Shown: one piece after another, positions 1 to 11,784 of the stretch
How positions within the stretch are numbered: the stretch's first letter is position 1
How the letters are laid out: the number at the start of each line of letters is the position of its first letter
NCBI GenBank assembly: GCA_029378245.1
Contig: JARKIF010000010.1
Coordinates: 992,001 to 1,056,000 of the forward strand
Length of the DNA: 64,000 bases
Direction: 5' to 3'
Source of the DNA: Roridomyces roridus
Taxonomy: Eukaryota; Basidiomycota; Agaricomycetes; Agaricales; Mycenaceae
Program-made: the position numbers and the translations under genes
The notes under the pieces: model-generated
The model's input: the letters and a program-made list of their open reading frames with translations, nothing else
Databases searched by the model: none
Told to the model about the DNA's origin: nothing

Positions 1-1
1 A

Positions 2-3000
2 TCGCGTGGCGTTGGGTCTGCGTCTAACCCTCCTTCGACCTCGTCGACCCCGTTGTCCGCCCGTACCGCTACCCGTTGCCCCCCGCTCACCGATGTCGAG
101 CGCTCCCTGCTCTCGGCGCACGACGGTTGTTTCAAGTGTCGTCGTCTCCAGGCGGGACACAAGTCTAGCAACTGTCCGTCCGGTTTCCCGTCCGCGGAGG
201 ACTATCGTCCGATCACCCAGGCCGATGTCGACAAGCTGAAGAAGAACGGGCCCAAGGCCAAGGGCCCCGTCGCCGCCGTGCTCGCTGCCAACGACTCCTT
301 CGACGACGCAAATGACAGTGCAGACGATGATTCTGAGACGGTGAGTTATCGCTCTCGTCACCTCTTCTGGGACTGTCTCGTCGACGGTCCTGCCCATTCT
401 CCTTCTTCTACTCCCGTCACCGTCCGTGCCTTGATTGACGATGGTGCACATCTAGCGCTGATTGACGCCGACCTGGTTGACCGCTTGAACTTGCCAAGAT
501 TTGCATTGCATGAACCCGAACCCTTTTCCCTTGCACTTGATACACCTACGAAACCGGTTACGCATTACGTTAAATTACGCACCACGTCCCTCGATCAAGC
601 ATGGACCTCTAATACGATACGTGTCCTCATTGTCTCTGACTTGTGTACCCCGTTGTTACTCGGCCTACCTTGGCTTGAATCAAATCATATTGTGATTGAC
701 CACGAAGCGCGCTCTGTCGTTGATAAAAGATGCGGTTACGACCTCTTCAAGCCCGTGACGGGACCGCCGCCTGTTAAGGAACGCGTCTCGCCGATTGAGA
801 AGCGCCGGCGCACAAAGCGCGACCACCTGAAGATGGCAAAGGAACTGAAGTCGGTCTGCGAGACCCGTCGAGCGCGACTGGAAGATGAAGGTCGTTTTGA
901 GCAGGTGGCAGCCGTGGACGCTATTGCCGCCATTCGCGAGCGGATTGAGACCCTTGCCCGGCGCGAGGAATTGGACAAACGGGGTGAAGGTCTCAGACGC
1001 GAGTTCCCGATGCTATTCGAGCCGATGCCTCACGCCAATATGTTACCTACCGACGTACTCTGCGAGATCAAGGTGAAGGAAGCCACGCGGGATCTTGAGA
1101 CGCGATCGTATTCTAGTCCAAGGAAATACAAGGACGCCTGGCAAACTCTGATCAAGAATCACTTGGAGGCTGGCCGTATTCGTCCTTCTACATCGCCTCA
1201 TGCGTCTCCCGCCTTCTTGATCCCTAAAGCTGATAAGACGGCTCTTCCGCGTTGGGTAAACGATTTTCGTCGGCTGAACGCTATCACTGTACGGGATGCT
1301 TTCCCCTTGCCTAAAGTCGACGATATTCTTGCTGACGCTGCTAGAGGAAAGATCTGGTCTACCATCGATTTCACGGACAGTTTTTTTCAAACACGTTTGG
1401 ACGAAAATTCTATAAAGTATACGGCTGTGAGCACTCCACTGGGGCTGTATGAGTGGTTGGTAATGCCTCAAGGTTTGAAGAACGCGCCAGCAGTGCAGCA
1501 ACGTCGTGTCACAGCCGCCCTGCGCAAGTACATTGGAAAGATCTGTCATGTCTACCTTGACGACATTATTATTTGGTCGGAAAATCCCGACGACCATGAG
1601 CGCGACGTGCGTCTCATTTTCGAGGCCTTGCGAAAGGCGGGCCTCTACTGCAACCCAAAGAAAACGAAGCTCTTTCAGGACGAGGTGGTCTTCCTGGGTC
1701 ATAGGATTTCCGCGCGAGGAGTCGAGGCGGATTTGAGCAAGGTGGATCGTATCGTAGATTGGCCCGTACCGCGGTCCAGCACAAACGTGCGGGCTTTCTT
1801 GGGTCTCGTGCGGTACATTAGCAAATTCTTGCCAAATCTCGCAGAATGGACTCCTATACTGGAAAAGTTGACGACAAAAGAGTGTGATAAACATTTTCCG
1901 GAATGGACGGATGCCCACCAGCGTGCGTTTGATGAGATAAAGAAGATAGTGGTGAGCAGGGACTGCCTCACCGTTATCGACCACGATAACCCGGGTGAAA
2001 ATCAGATTTTCGTGACAACGGACGCTAGTGATAGACGTTCTGGGGCCATACTTTCCTTTGGGCCTTCGTGGGAACTGGCGCGCCCGGTGGCCTTCGATTC
2101 GTGCAGTTTCAAGGCTGCAGAGCTAAATTACCCTGTACACGAGAAGGAGCTTCTCGCGATTATCCGTGCTCTCCGTCGTTGGAAGGTTGATCTCTTGGGC
2201 ACGACGTTCACCGTTTTCACGGACCACCGCACCTTGGAGAATTTCAATTCTCAAAAGGACCTCTCCCGCCGACAGGCCCGTTGGGCTGAGTTCCTGGCGC
2301 AATTTGATTTCAAGGTGGTCTACGTGAAGGGTGAAGATAATACCGTCGCGGATGCTCTTTCAAGGACAGATTTCGTTGACAGTGCCGAAGCTCTTGCATC
2401 GGCAGCTGAGGTCTCCTGCGCGGAGGATTCCCCGGCAGTGGCTGTTGTATTGCGGGCTGGACGTGGCTCGCCTTCGAGGGCAGCTCGCGCGATAGCTGCG
2501 ACGCGTATAAAACGAGGTGATTGCATCGCGCCCGTGCTGGGTATTACCACAGACGACGAAGTGCTGAAGACGGTCCGGGACGGCTACAAGACGGACCCGT
2601 GGTGTGCCAAACTGAGCTCGGTGGCGGAAGGCATGCCGGGGTTGGTGTTCCGCGAAGGCCTCTGGTATCTGTCCGGCCGGCTGGTGATTCCAAAGGCTGG
2701 CACGATCCGGCAGGATTTGTTCCATTTGGCACACGACGCGTTGGGTCATTTTGGTTTCGACAAGTCGTACAAGTCTCTGCGAGATTGTTATTATTGGCCG
2801 AACATGCGACGAGACTTGGAAACCGCTTACATCCCGGCGTGCACCGAGTGTCAGCGAAACAAATCTCGAACGAAGCGGCCAGCGGGTCCTTTGCACCCAA
2901 ATCCTGTACCGGAAGGTCGAGGCGACTCAGTCGCGATTGATTTCATTGGTCCGCTCCCACAGGACGAGGGTTTTAATTGCATTGCGTCCTTCACTTGCCG

Positions 3001-4021
3001 CCTGGGATCGGACATCCGTCTGGTACCAACTCGCACGGACATTTCCGCGGATGATTTTGCCGTGCTATTCTTCGACCATTGGTATTGCGAGAACGGCATA
3101 CCGTTGGACATCTTCAGCGACCGCGACAAACTGTTTGTATCGGAATTCTGGGCTGCCTTCAACAAGCTCACCGGCGTAAAGTTGAAGATGTCGACGGCGT
3201 TTCATCCAGAAACCGACGGCGCGAGTGAGCGTACGAACAAGACCGTGAACCAGGCTGTCCGTTACCACGTGGCTCGTAACCAGCAGGGCTGGGTCCGTGC
3301 TCTACCCCGCGTTCGTTTTGACATGATGAATACAGTCAATGCTTCGACAGGTTTTTCGGGTTTTGAGTTGCGCATGGGCCGCTCGCCACGGTTGATCCCT
3401 CCACTGGTTGTTTCCCCGTCGACTCGCGCACCGGAACCCGAGAAACTGGCGATTGAGATTGTTCGACGCCTGGAATTGGACGTCTTGGAGGCCAAGGATA
3501 ATTTGTTGACCGCGAAACTGTCGCAAGCGGAGCAGGCCAACAAGACTCGAAGGCCAGAACACAAGATCAAGGTCGGGGATCGCGTCAAGCTCAACACCGC
3601 GAATCGACGCGCGCACTACATTCATAAGGGCAGCGGGCGGGTTGCTAAGTACATGCCTCGTTTCGACGGGCCGTACAAAGTGGTCGCCGCGCACCCAGAA
3701 TGCTCGACTTTCACCTTGGATCTTGAGAATCAGCCTGGCATTTATCCGGTTTTCCACTCTTCTCAGATTGAACCTTTCATAGAAAATAACGGGGACCTGT
3801 TTCCGGATCGCGAACTCGCCGAGCCCGAGCCCATTCTCAACGACCGCGGCGAAAAGGAGTGGTACATCGACCGGATCCTCGACCAACGGAAGCGCGGCCG
3901 CGGATATCAGTACCTTGTTCGTTTCACTGGCTACGGCCCCGGCTCCAACAAATGGCTCTCTGGCACCGAATTGGCCGACTGCGAGGCCCTCGACACCTGG
4001 GAACAACGTCGTCAAGATTGA
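2..4021 (+). CDS. Ty3/gypsy chromovirus Gag-Pol polyprotein (5'-truncated by window edge)
   Basis: The frame is open to the left edge, so the Gag part is incomplete. Domains in order: a zinc knuckle of form CX2CX6HX4C (about 115-190), aspartic protease with LIDDGA (about 430-460), reverse transcriptase with YLDDI (about 1550), RNase H (TTDAS about 2020, later FTDHRT), integrase with an HHCC zinc site (about 2730-2860) and a DDE core (AIDFIG, FSDRD, then an E after FHPETDGAS), and a C-terminal chromodomain (about 3860-4000, EWYIDRIL ... YLVRFTGY). The chromodomain places it among chromoviruses, which target insertion to marked chromatin. Gag and Pol appear to be one uninterrupted frame. No stop or frameshift is seen over 1,300 codons, so the element may be young. 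No intron is expected. Confidence 0.95.
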   Translation, partial: SRGVGSASNPPSTSSTPLSARTATRCPPLTDVERSLLSAHDGCFKCRRLQAGHKSSNCPSGFPSAEDYRPITQADVDKLKKNGPKAKGPVAAVLAANDSFDDANDSADDDSETVSYRSRHLFWDCLVDGPAHSPSSTPVTVRALIDDGAHLALIDADLVDRLNLPRFALHEPEPFSLALDTPTKPVTHYVKLRTTSLDQAWTSNTIRVLIVSDLCTPLLLGLPWLESNHIVIDHEARSVVDKRCGYDLFKPVTGPPPVKERVSPIEKRRRTKRDHLKMAKELKSVCETRRARLEDEGRFEQVAAVDAIAAIRERIETLARREELDKRGEGLRREFPMLFEPMPHANMLPTDVLCEIKVKEATRDLETRSYSSPRKYKDAWQTLIKNHLEAGRIRPSTSPHASPAFLIPKADKTALPRWVNDFRRLNAITVRDAFPLPKVDDILADAARGKIWSTIDFTDSFFQTRLDENSIKYTAVSTPLGLYEWLVMPQGLKNAPAVQQRRVTAALRKYIGKICHVYLDDIIIWSENPDDHERDVRLIFEALRKAGLYCNPKKTKLFQDEVVFLGHRISARGVEADLSKVDRIVDWPVPRSSTNVRAFLGLVRYISKFLPNLAEWTPILEKLTTKECDKHFPEWTDAHQRAFDEIKKIVVSRDCLTVIDHDNPGENQIFVTTDASDRRSGAILSFGPSWELARPVAFDSCSFKAAELNYPVHEKELLAIIRALRRWKVDLLGTTFTVFTDHRTLENFNSQKDLSRRQARWAEFLAQFDFKVVYVKGEDNTVADALSRTDFVDSAEALASAAEVSCAEDSPAVAVVLRAGRGSPSRAARAIAATRIKRGDCIAPVLGITTDDEVLKTVRDGYKTDPWCAKLSSVAEGMPGLVFREGLWYLSGRLVIPKAGTIRQDLFHLAHDALGHFGFDKSYKSLRDCYYWPNMRRDLETAYIPACTECQRNKSRTKRPAGPLHPNPVPEGRGDSVAIDFIGPLPQDEGFNCIASFTCRLGSDIRLVPTRTDISADDFAVLFFDHWYCENGIPLDIFSDRDKLFVSEFWAAFNKLTGVKLKMSTAFHPETDGASERTNKTVNQAVRYHVARNQQGWVRALPRVRFDMMNTVNASTGFSGFELRMGRSPRLIPPLVVSPSTRAPEPEKLAIEIVRRLELDVLEAKDNLLTAKLSQAEQANKTRRPEHKIKVGDRVKLNTANRRAHYIHKGSGRVAKYMPRFDGPYKVVAAHPECSTFTLDLENQPGIYPVFHSSQIEPFIENNGDLFPDRELAEPEPILNDRGEKEWYIDRILDQRKRGRGYQYLVRFTGYGPGSNKWLSGTELADCEALDTWEQRRQD

Positions 4022-4180
4022 TGGGGCTCGGCTGGGCAACCTTTTTTCTCCCTGCAGTCGATTGGTTGAGGCAGCTGCTTCGTGAAGACCTTTCGAGCAT
4101 GCATTTGGTCGTGGTTTACTTTACCTTGCTATCTTTACTTTACATTTTGGTTTTGGTGGATACTGACACCCATTTTCGTG

Positions 4181-4211
4181 GGAGGGGGAGGGTGTAAACC
4201 TGGTGGTTACA
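4181..4211 (+). repeat. Polypurine tract and start of 3' LTR
   Basis: A purine run (GGAGGGGGAGGG, 4181-4192) lies 160 bp after the Pol stop. It is followed by TGTAAACC at 4193, the usual TG start of an LTR. The first 19 bases (4193-4211) form an imperfect inverted repeat, TGTAAACC against TGGTTACA. The right end of the LTR is not determined because the 5' LTR is outside the window. Confidence 0.6.
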
Positions 4212-7003
4212 TCAGTCATTTCGATCATCAGTTCTCGGACGTTATTTGCACCTATTAGCTCTCTCTTCTCTCTGTATTTCTCACTTCGTACATACCTCGA
4301 GATCTCCACAACACGCAAGGCGCTTATTGATTCTCCCGTCTGACTTTCTGAGTGTTTCTCTATCGTGAGTTTCCATTTGAGACTTGAACTTTGAAGAACT
4401 TTGGAGGACTTCGACTTGTCGAAGGTCTTCCGAGGGTGCCAAGCCCGAAATGGAAAAAGTTCCAAAGATCAGAGTTCTCAAAGACCTCGCCACACAGTGA
4501 GGTTGCACTATCTCTACCAAACTCCAATGATTCAGCAAGGCTGCCGACGATCTTCTAAGTCTCTCAGAGGCACCGAAGGAAGCAAAAATGGCGGGCGACA
4601 AGATATAGAGTAATGAAATTAGCGCGCAGACGGCACTACACTTGGAGCCTTATGGAATTTCGGCTGGTGCAAGGGTGAGGCTGGTCTGGGTGAGGGGAAG
4701 TGAGGGACTCGAGAGAAAATTTCGCGCTAAGTCCGAGCCCGAGTCTTGGCGGTTGCTTGGCGGCATTCCGGTTGCGTTCGGATCATCGGAACGATGACTG
4801 TCATTGACTCACCTGGCGACGACATGGCGTGATTCGGCAATTCTTTTTCTTTCCTCCCACCATCTTCTCCCTCTCCCCTCCGCTCGCTATTGTTCCTCAT
4901 CCCTCGCCTCAAGCCTGCTCTGCCCCGCCGTTAGGATTCATCTTGGATAGCCGTCACCTCCCGCCCCAACGAAGATCACGCCGCTCCCTCCGCTCCCTCG
5001 AGTATTCGCTCGCTCTCAAGTACGGCGGCGGCCTCTTCACACTCTTGAATCCATGCCGGTATCCAGGGTTCCGAGCCGCTGTGACCATTCCGTCTCCCAC
5101 TCTCGTCGTCGTTCGGCCCGCTCAAGCTTCCGCCGCCTTGAAAACTTCCCACCCGCCGCAACATAGATCGAAGCTGCCAATAATATGAAGAATGAAGCAG
5201 AACAAACCACGAGCCATTCGGAAGACCCTCCCCATCTCTCTCGCTGCCCCTCCACGTCCCGTCAAACCTATCGCGGATCAACCGTGCACTTACAGTTCCG
5301 TTCCGTCCCCTTCTTTCAATGCCCGATGTTCTCGTCGTCTTCTTTCTCAACCATCTATCTACTCTCCCTGCTCCATTCTGCAACTACTCTTCACTCCTTC
5401 CATGTACACTTGGTGTAGATAGCATGTGTATGTATGTAGCATTGAATTGATTCACATTCTATATCATCTAATGTGTGCTCTTTCGGGTCTTTTGAAATCT
5501 CTCGGACAACTTTCCAAAGCTGACGACGACTTTGCAAAGTCCTCAAAGACCACGGCAGGTCTTTGGGTGGTAGGGTACACTACTCTGTGGAGACCTATGG
5601 ACTTCAGGCTCGAACGGGTCTTTGAGGTCTTTGAGGACTTCGGGAAGTCCTCAAAGTCCTCAGAGTGCTTCTTGTAGTTTTACTGATGGATTCGACCCGC
5701 AAAAGTAGGTCATATGCGAGCACCGGGGTCGCGCATCGGCTCAGTGGCTGCGCAATGCGAATCTCGCTAAAGTTGACGATGAAGAAAGAAAAGAATGTTC
5801 TGTGGAGAATTCGGGCTCGGAAGGGTCGGGTTTTTTCGGCCGTTCAAGGTCGGTGTTTCCTTTTTTTATCTGATTCGAGTTTTGGGGAGACCACCTTGAC
5901 ATCACCACTGCCCGAGCCAGCCAAGACAAGGCCAAGGATTCCCAAAAGATTAGGGAGTACAGTACAGATTTCCGTCCTTGTTAACGCCCATTCATGGTGG
6001 TTATGGATTGGAACGCACATGCAAAGTATGTAGTCGATGGAGATTCTAGAATTCGAATCTCGGGGGATTGGTCCGAGGCCGTCGGACAGCGAATTTGCAA
6101 AAGAGCGTTGCCGATAGCCGCGGCCAGAGCACAACTGCCAAACTAGTGAGATCGGCAAGCAACGCACGAGGAGGTTGGTTACCCGCGAAACGTGGCGTCG
6201 AGGAGACAGCGGATGGATCGAGGGTGGTTGGCTCCTGAAGCCTGAGGGTTGGAGGGAGGAAGGGAGGAGGAAAGGGAAGGGAACTTGGGAGAGGGCCGGC
6301 GGCGCAGGAAATGACATATGGAGGGCGCGTATCTTTCGATTGCCGCGGCGACTCGCGAGAGGAGCGAGGATCTGCTATGTTGTCATAGTGCAGATCGGGC
6401 CCAGTACTACTTTCCAGCTTCTAGGCCGGAGAGCTGACGAACTTACATATGCCTGGCACATTGGAGCAAGTTACTGCTCCTCAACCTGCCGACGAAAAAA
6501 GATACTAACCCAGGAGGTCTCAATTTTTTTTTGGCTCCGTCCCAAGTCAAGCCTCCTGTATGTCAAACGATCGTCTTGAACTTGCCGCTCCCGCCTCCCG
6601 CCTTTGTATTGCAATTGAACCACTCCTCTCCCGATGGCTGACGGCCGTGCACGGCGAATTCGAAGCAAGAGATGATCGGAATCTGCAGGGCCCACGATGA
6701 GCCGGCCATCAATCTACCTCCGTCGCTCCTCGATTTGAAATTGTCGGGATTGGAGGGATTGGCGGGTGTCTCAGCGTGGCCTTGTGTTATGTCCCTTGCA
6801 TTTGGAGCCCTGCGTAGAAATATTATAATCGAGGAATACCGAACAAATTTAGAGTTTTTGTCGTGCGGTTCGTCGGGTGTTGAGATGATGACATGGTGTG
6901 ATTTGTTTTCTTGCCAAACCCCAATTTCATCTAATCCGATCCGTCTTGACCAATATTACTGGTGCGTTTTCTTTTCCCGAGTCCCCTTTCCGGTCCTTCG
7001 CTT
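4212..7003. other. 2.8 kb with no supported gene
   Basis: It holds the rest of the LTR, pyrimidine-rich stretches (4840-5110 and 5290-5420) and several short open frames without recognisable domains or consistent splice structure. Short self-complementary stretches built on GGACTT/AAGTCC occur at about 4405-4436 and 5520-5665. The last few hundred bases probably contain the promoter of the regulator at 7004. No function is assigned to the rest. Confidence 0.5.
5629..5656. repeat. Perfect 12-bp hairpin
   Basis: CTTTGAGGACTT (5629-5640) is followed by the loop CGGG and the exact complement AAGTCCTCAAAG (5645-5656). Related shorter palindromes lie just upstream (5520-5550), and a looser relative with GGACTTCGA is at about 4405-4436. 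It may be a relic of a small inverted-repeat element. Confidence 0.55.
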
Positions 7004-10000
7004 ATGGCGGCCAGCAGTGCCTACCAGAACGTCAAGCGCGAGAGCGCCGCCTCACCTCATCTTGGCCCGCCCCCACCACAGTTTAGGTTTCAGCTTCATT
7101 CCCCTCCTGGCGCACAGCCCGCCAGTGCCGGTGCTGCTTCGACGACGCCCACCATGTCCTGGCCCGCGGGTACGCCAGTCTACACCCTCCCTTTTGCGGA
7201 CTACGACGACGACGAGATCGAGGACGACCAGCCGCCCACTGCTTCCGGGAAGGACAAGGACCGCTTGATCCGAAGACGCAGCAGCAAAGGTCAGTTTCAG
7301 TCCCCTTGTCGCCTTGCCTGCTGAATTACCTCCCAACCTAGCTTGCGACCAATGCAGAAAAGCCAAATGCAAGTGTGAGCGCTCGTCAAACGCGCCTGGA
7401 GCCGCGTGCCGCGCGTGTGTCTTGGTCGGGACTGGTATAGTCGTTTCGGTGCCGCCAACTCTAATGCGAGACTTATGCTTTTCTGTGACAGAATGCACTT
7501 TTCTTGGCCCGTCCCGCAAACGTGGGCCTCCGAAGGGGTATATCGACGCTATCGAGGCGCGTCTGCATCAGACGGAGGCATTGGTTGGCATCTTATTGTC
7601 CGCCGCCCGCGGTCTTGGCGGTGAAGACGACGAGGGAGAGGATGGCGAGGGCAGGAGGGAGGAGAAGGAAGGCGATGCTCGAGCCAGAAGTGTCTTGCAT
7701 GATTTGGGCGAGGTGAGTGCTCAATCTTTATGAAGCACACGCGTACCCGCTCTCTCGCCTACTCGGAAACTTCGCTGGATAGTCCCTGAGCCGAGTTTCA
7801 CGGCTTACGCAATGACGTTTCTCCCTCGCCTCACGTCTCTTATGCATCGGTTTTGCTCATATTTTCTTCTTCCAGGACCCCCTCGCGCGTGCCATCATAA
7901 CCCGTATCGACCACTCTGCATATGGTCCAGCTGGGCGTGGTTTCTCCTCGTCTCTACCCTCCGTCCTCAACATATCCAATCCTTCAACTTCAAATAATAA
8001 ATCTACTCCAAGCTCAACAAGTTCTACACCAGCTCCCGGCTTAGTATCTTCCCGCAGTCGAACGAATTCGCCCCGAGGGCATCCCCGCAATAGTGCATCA
8101 GCCGCGACAGACGTGGAGCACGCAGCAAGCACACATCCATCTCACGAATGGATGGACCGAGTGACGGCGCATATGCTACGACGGGCACGGGAAGCGAGGA
8201 GACCTACCCGACCTTTTGAGGGCTCGTCGCCAGCGCGGTTCGAACATTCGCCTTTGCGAAGCGGGGGTTCGGGAGTGGCTACGCCCAACGGCAATGGTCA
8301 TGCGAGCGGAAGTGGGTTGATTCCGTATCGTTTTGGTGCTGGGTATCCGCCGCCGTTGGGCACTTCACGTCCGCCACCGCCTCAACGCCCTGCGATTATC
8401 ACTGCGCTGCCGCATGGACTTCATGGCCAGGCGCCCCATAGCGCAGGACCTGGCGTCGGCGAGTATTCGCGGTCGGGCGAGTACACGACGCCAATTAATT
8501 CGCATCACTACATGGGTGTTTCGGACCACCACAGGTTCCCGCTGTCAGCTGGAGCCGTGCCTGATGGCGCGCACCACCATCGATTCCCACTTCCCCTTCC
8601 TCTTTCAGGGCCAGATGGGAGGCGCTTGCGCAGGCGTGTTGACGGCGGAGAGGGGTTGGGCGGGATGATCAGTCGCGAGGGGAGTCAGCAGGGGTTTAGC
8701 GCTGGCGAGCGAGAGCAGCATTTCCGCGATTCACAACTAATCTCGCAGCCGTTGCCGCCACAGCGGGCGTTGTTCCGTTCTGGACCACCGTCGAGTGGTG
8801 GTTCGTTCCATTCAGGGCCGCATTCGCGAGCAGGGTCGCCTGGTGCAGGGTCCGAGGCAGATCGGGAGTCGGATGTCGATGTCGATATGGGGCATGTTAC
8901 GCGTGATGGGGATGGCTCGACGCCTGCGGATGATTCGGGGCTTGCGGGTGCGGTGGGGCAGTTGAGTTTGAATGAGGACAAGCAAGTGAGGTATCATGGC
9001 AAGGTGAGCGGGCTGCATTTGCTCGCCAGGAGGGCGGCAGAGAATGGGAACGGGCATGAACAGGGGCAGGAGGACAGTGGCTTGCGGGGAAGAGCGACGA
9101 GGAGGAGAGGTGACGCTGAAGAGGAGGAATTGGGGAAGAATGTTGGTGGCATTTGGTGCGTTTTATTCTTTTACTTGAATTCTTGCCGTTTAAATTGTCT
9201 TTATAGGCGCTTCCCGAAGGCGCGGGTGTGGCCTGCAGCGCCCTCGCCGGACAGGGATGACGATGAAGGCGAGGTCGGTCCAGACGGACTACCTCCCCGG
9301 GCGACCCAAGAGGCCTTGCTTGCACGCTATTTCACTCACGTGCACCCGTCGTTCCCCGTCGTCCACAAAGCTGCCGTCCTGGATGGGTTTGCTGGTAAGG
9401 AAGGGTACGTAGTGGTGCTATTATACGGCATCCAGAATGCTCAATTTTGTCTAGGACTCCACGCCCGCCACCGCTTCTCCTGCTCGTGATGTACGCGCTT
9501 GCCGCGCGCCATGCCCCACAACCACCTGGTCCTGCACGTACAAAATATATGTGGCCTGCCGGGGACGCGTTTCTTTTCCGAGCCAAGGCACTCTTGGATA
9601 GCTCGTACGCGTCTTCACGAGCGAGCACGTGTGCTGCGTTGTTGCTGATGGGGTTCCGTGAGATTGGAATCGGCGCGATGGCTCAGGCGTGGATTTATAT
9701 TGGCATGGCGGTGAGGATGGCACAGGACTTGGGTCTGCACAGGGACGCGGACGGATGGGCGCGTGTTGGTAAGGTGGAAGGGGCGGATGAAGGGGATGAG
9801 AAGGACGATGGCAAGTTGTTTTCTCCTTGGGAGATTGCTGAGCGGAGGCGGATATGGTATGCGTGTGTTATCATGGACAAGTATGTGAGCACGTATATCG
9901 GTGCGTTTTGGTTTCTCTTTTTGTCTCGATTCACTATTGACGGATATCTTCGTAGGGCGGCCACTTGCCATTTGTGAACGCGACTTTGACACGTCTCTGC

Positions 10001-11481
10001 CAAGCGAGAACGATGTAGGTGCAGTGGCTCATCTTATTTGTTTCTGCTGACGATGGCTACAGGTGGAGGAGATGGAGCAGTGGCCTGGAGTTGGGGCTGA
10101 TGCTGAAGACCTTCCTGTTTCAATCACTTCTCGACCAGGGCACATCATCTCATGCTTCAATGCATCGGCGAGAGTCTGTACGTGCCTTTTCTTTGCTAAT
10201 GGCTGTCTCTGACATTTCCTATAGCGATCATCCTCAGCCAAATTGTGCAGTCAATCTACGCTTTGCGACCCGCGGCAAGCCGGCACGCAGAGCTCATCGT
10301 CCTCGACGAACAGCTTGAGAAGTGGCTGTTGGCGCTCCCGGCTCATTTGCGGCACGACCCTGCTGTACGGACCAGCGGTGAGGTCCCGCTTCCGCATGTG
10401 CTTACTTTGCATATGCAATATTGGTGTGCTGCTCTGCTGCTTCATCGGCCATTGTGCGTTCTCTTGTTTCCAATCTTGCACCTCATCTGATTGCCCTTGG
10501 CCAGCATCCGTCAAAATTCGGGGCGGAGCAAGCAGTGAGTGGTTGACTGGATTTCTTGCTATGGATCTAACGTTTGAGTAGTAGCCCGGGACCGGAGGAG
10601 GGAGACGTTCGGGGGAACGCGGAGAAGAGTTACGAGCTATGTGCCGCCGCCGCCAACCATATCACCACCATTGCCGTGCTCTACGCAGACACGTATACCC
10701 TCAAGCACTGCCCCGTCTTCCACTGCTACTACATTTTCACCGCCAGCATAATGCATGTTACCTCGCGTATGTGGCCCTTGACTGACTTTTGTTTTTTCGT
10801 TGCTGAGCTGGTCATGTAGTCTCTGCTCACCCTTCAGATCCACAAGCTCGCATGGGACTCACCAAGTGTATGGATGCGCTTCGAGAGATGGAAATCATCT
10901 GGCCCGCTGCTGCTCGCGCACTGGAACTGCTTCGTGGAGCCCAAGCCACTCTCGCCAACCCCGAGCTCGTTAGCAACAACACTCAATCGATCCGCCGCAA
11001 GCGGTCTGCGACGCAGTCCCTTGAAGACCGTCCGTTTGTTCCGTCATCATCCCAGTCTGGGCCGGAGAACTTTGTTGCTGTACGGCCTTATGTTCAAGTG
11101 TACCAGCCAAACGGACATTATGGAATGGAGCAGCCGCGAAGCTCGTATTATCCCCAGCCGCCGTCTCCGTACGAGCGTTGGCAGTCGGAGAGTGCTCCTG
11201 GCCCAATGGGCGCGGGTGCCCTTGCTTACCAGGGCACGGTGTCAACGGCGGTGATGGGCCCTGCATACAGTACGGGTTTGGTGGAGGAAAGGAGTCATCG
11301 CGTGGCACCGCAAGAGGGCGAGCCGCGGTACGAGCACCAGCAGCAGCAATTCTGGGGGGAGTATGCGTTCCCGCATGTGGGTTCTGGCTACAGCGCAGGA
11401 TTGGCGGTGCACCATCCCGGGGAGCAACAGATGTATGGGAATACGATGCAAGATCAGTATAACATGTACTCGCACCAGTGA
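7004..11481 (+). CDS. Zn2Cys6 transcription factor with fungal_trans domain
   Basis: Twelve exons give a continuous 1,267-residue frame: 7004-7289, 7342-7434, 7492-7712, 7876-9155, 9207-9404, 9455-9900, 9956-10014, 10063-10177, 10225-10453, 10505-10534, 10582-10766, 10820-11481. The DNA-binding cluster spans exons 1-3 (ACDQCRKAKCKC ... CRAC ... TEC, spacing CX2CX6CX10CX2CX6C), followed by RKRGPPKGYI and a likely dimerisation helix (EARLHQTEALVGILLS). About 420 low-complexity Ser/Pro/Gly/His residues separate it from the fungal_trans (PF04082-type) domain, recognised by RRRIWYACVIMDKY and YIGRPLAICERDFDTSLPSE. The tail is Tyr/Gln-rich. It should act in the nucleus as a pathway regulator; targets cannot be read from the sequence. 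The exon 11 start could be 10582 or 10585. The last stop overlaps a GTGAGT donor, so a slightly longer 3' end is possible. Confidence 0.9.
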
Positions 11482-11784
11482 GTTGCATACATTCCTGGTG
11501 TTGGTCTAATACTCATATTCTTGCAGGTCTTAGATTCTCCCTAATCCTGCACCTTTAATTCGCTTTAATCGTAATTGCCTCCATTACTCGCTGTCGAATT
11601 CTTTGTATCGCACAACCATCATAGACAGTCCAACTCTCTCCGCAACAGCACCAGTACTTTTACATACTTTTCGTTGTATCCTTTAGATCGACCTTTGAGC
11701 AATAATCTTAATGCGAGCCGTTCACAACGGTTCACTGCAGTCATCGGATCAATTAAATTCTGCCTTCGACCTCCATGGCTCGAT

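Larger units (their letters stand above)
1..4211 (+). mobile_element. Ty3/gypsy chromovirus, right part
   Basis: This is the retrotransposon body, from within gag to at least the first bases of the 3' LTR. The left end lies outside the window and the right LTR end is unresolved. It does not overlap a host gene in the visible part. Confidence 0.85.

Noticed and set aside
1043..1984. 313-codon open frame on the reverse strand of the chromovirus
   Set aside because: It is antisense to RT and RNase H, which carry clear motifs on the forward strand, and has no domain of its own.
4193..4313. Complete 3' LTR with defined end
   Set aside because: Only the start is supported; no matching 5' LTR is in the window and no end could be fixed.
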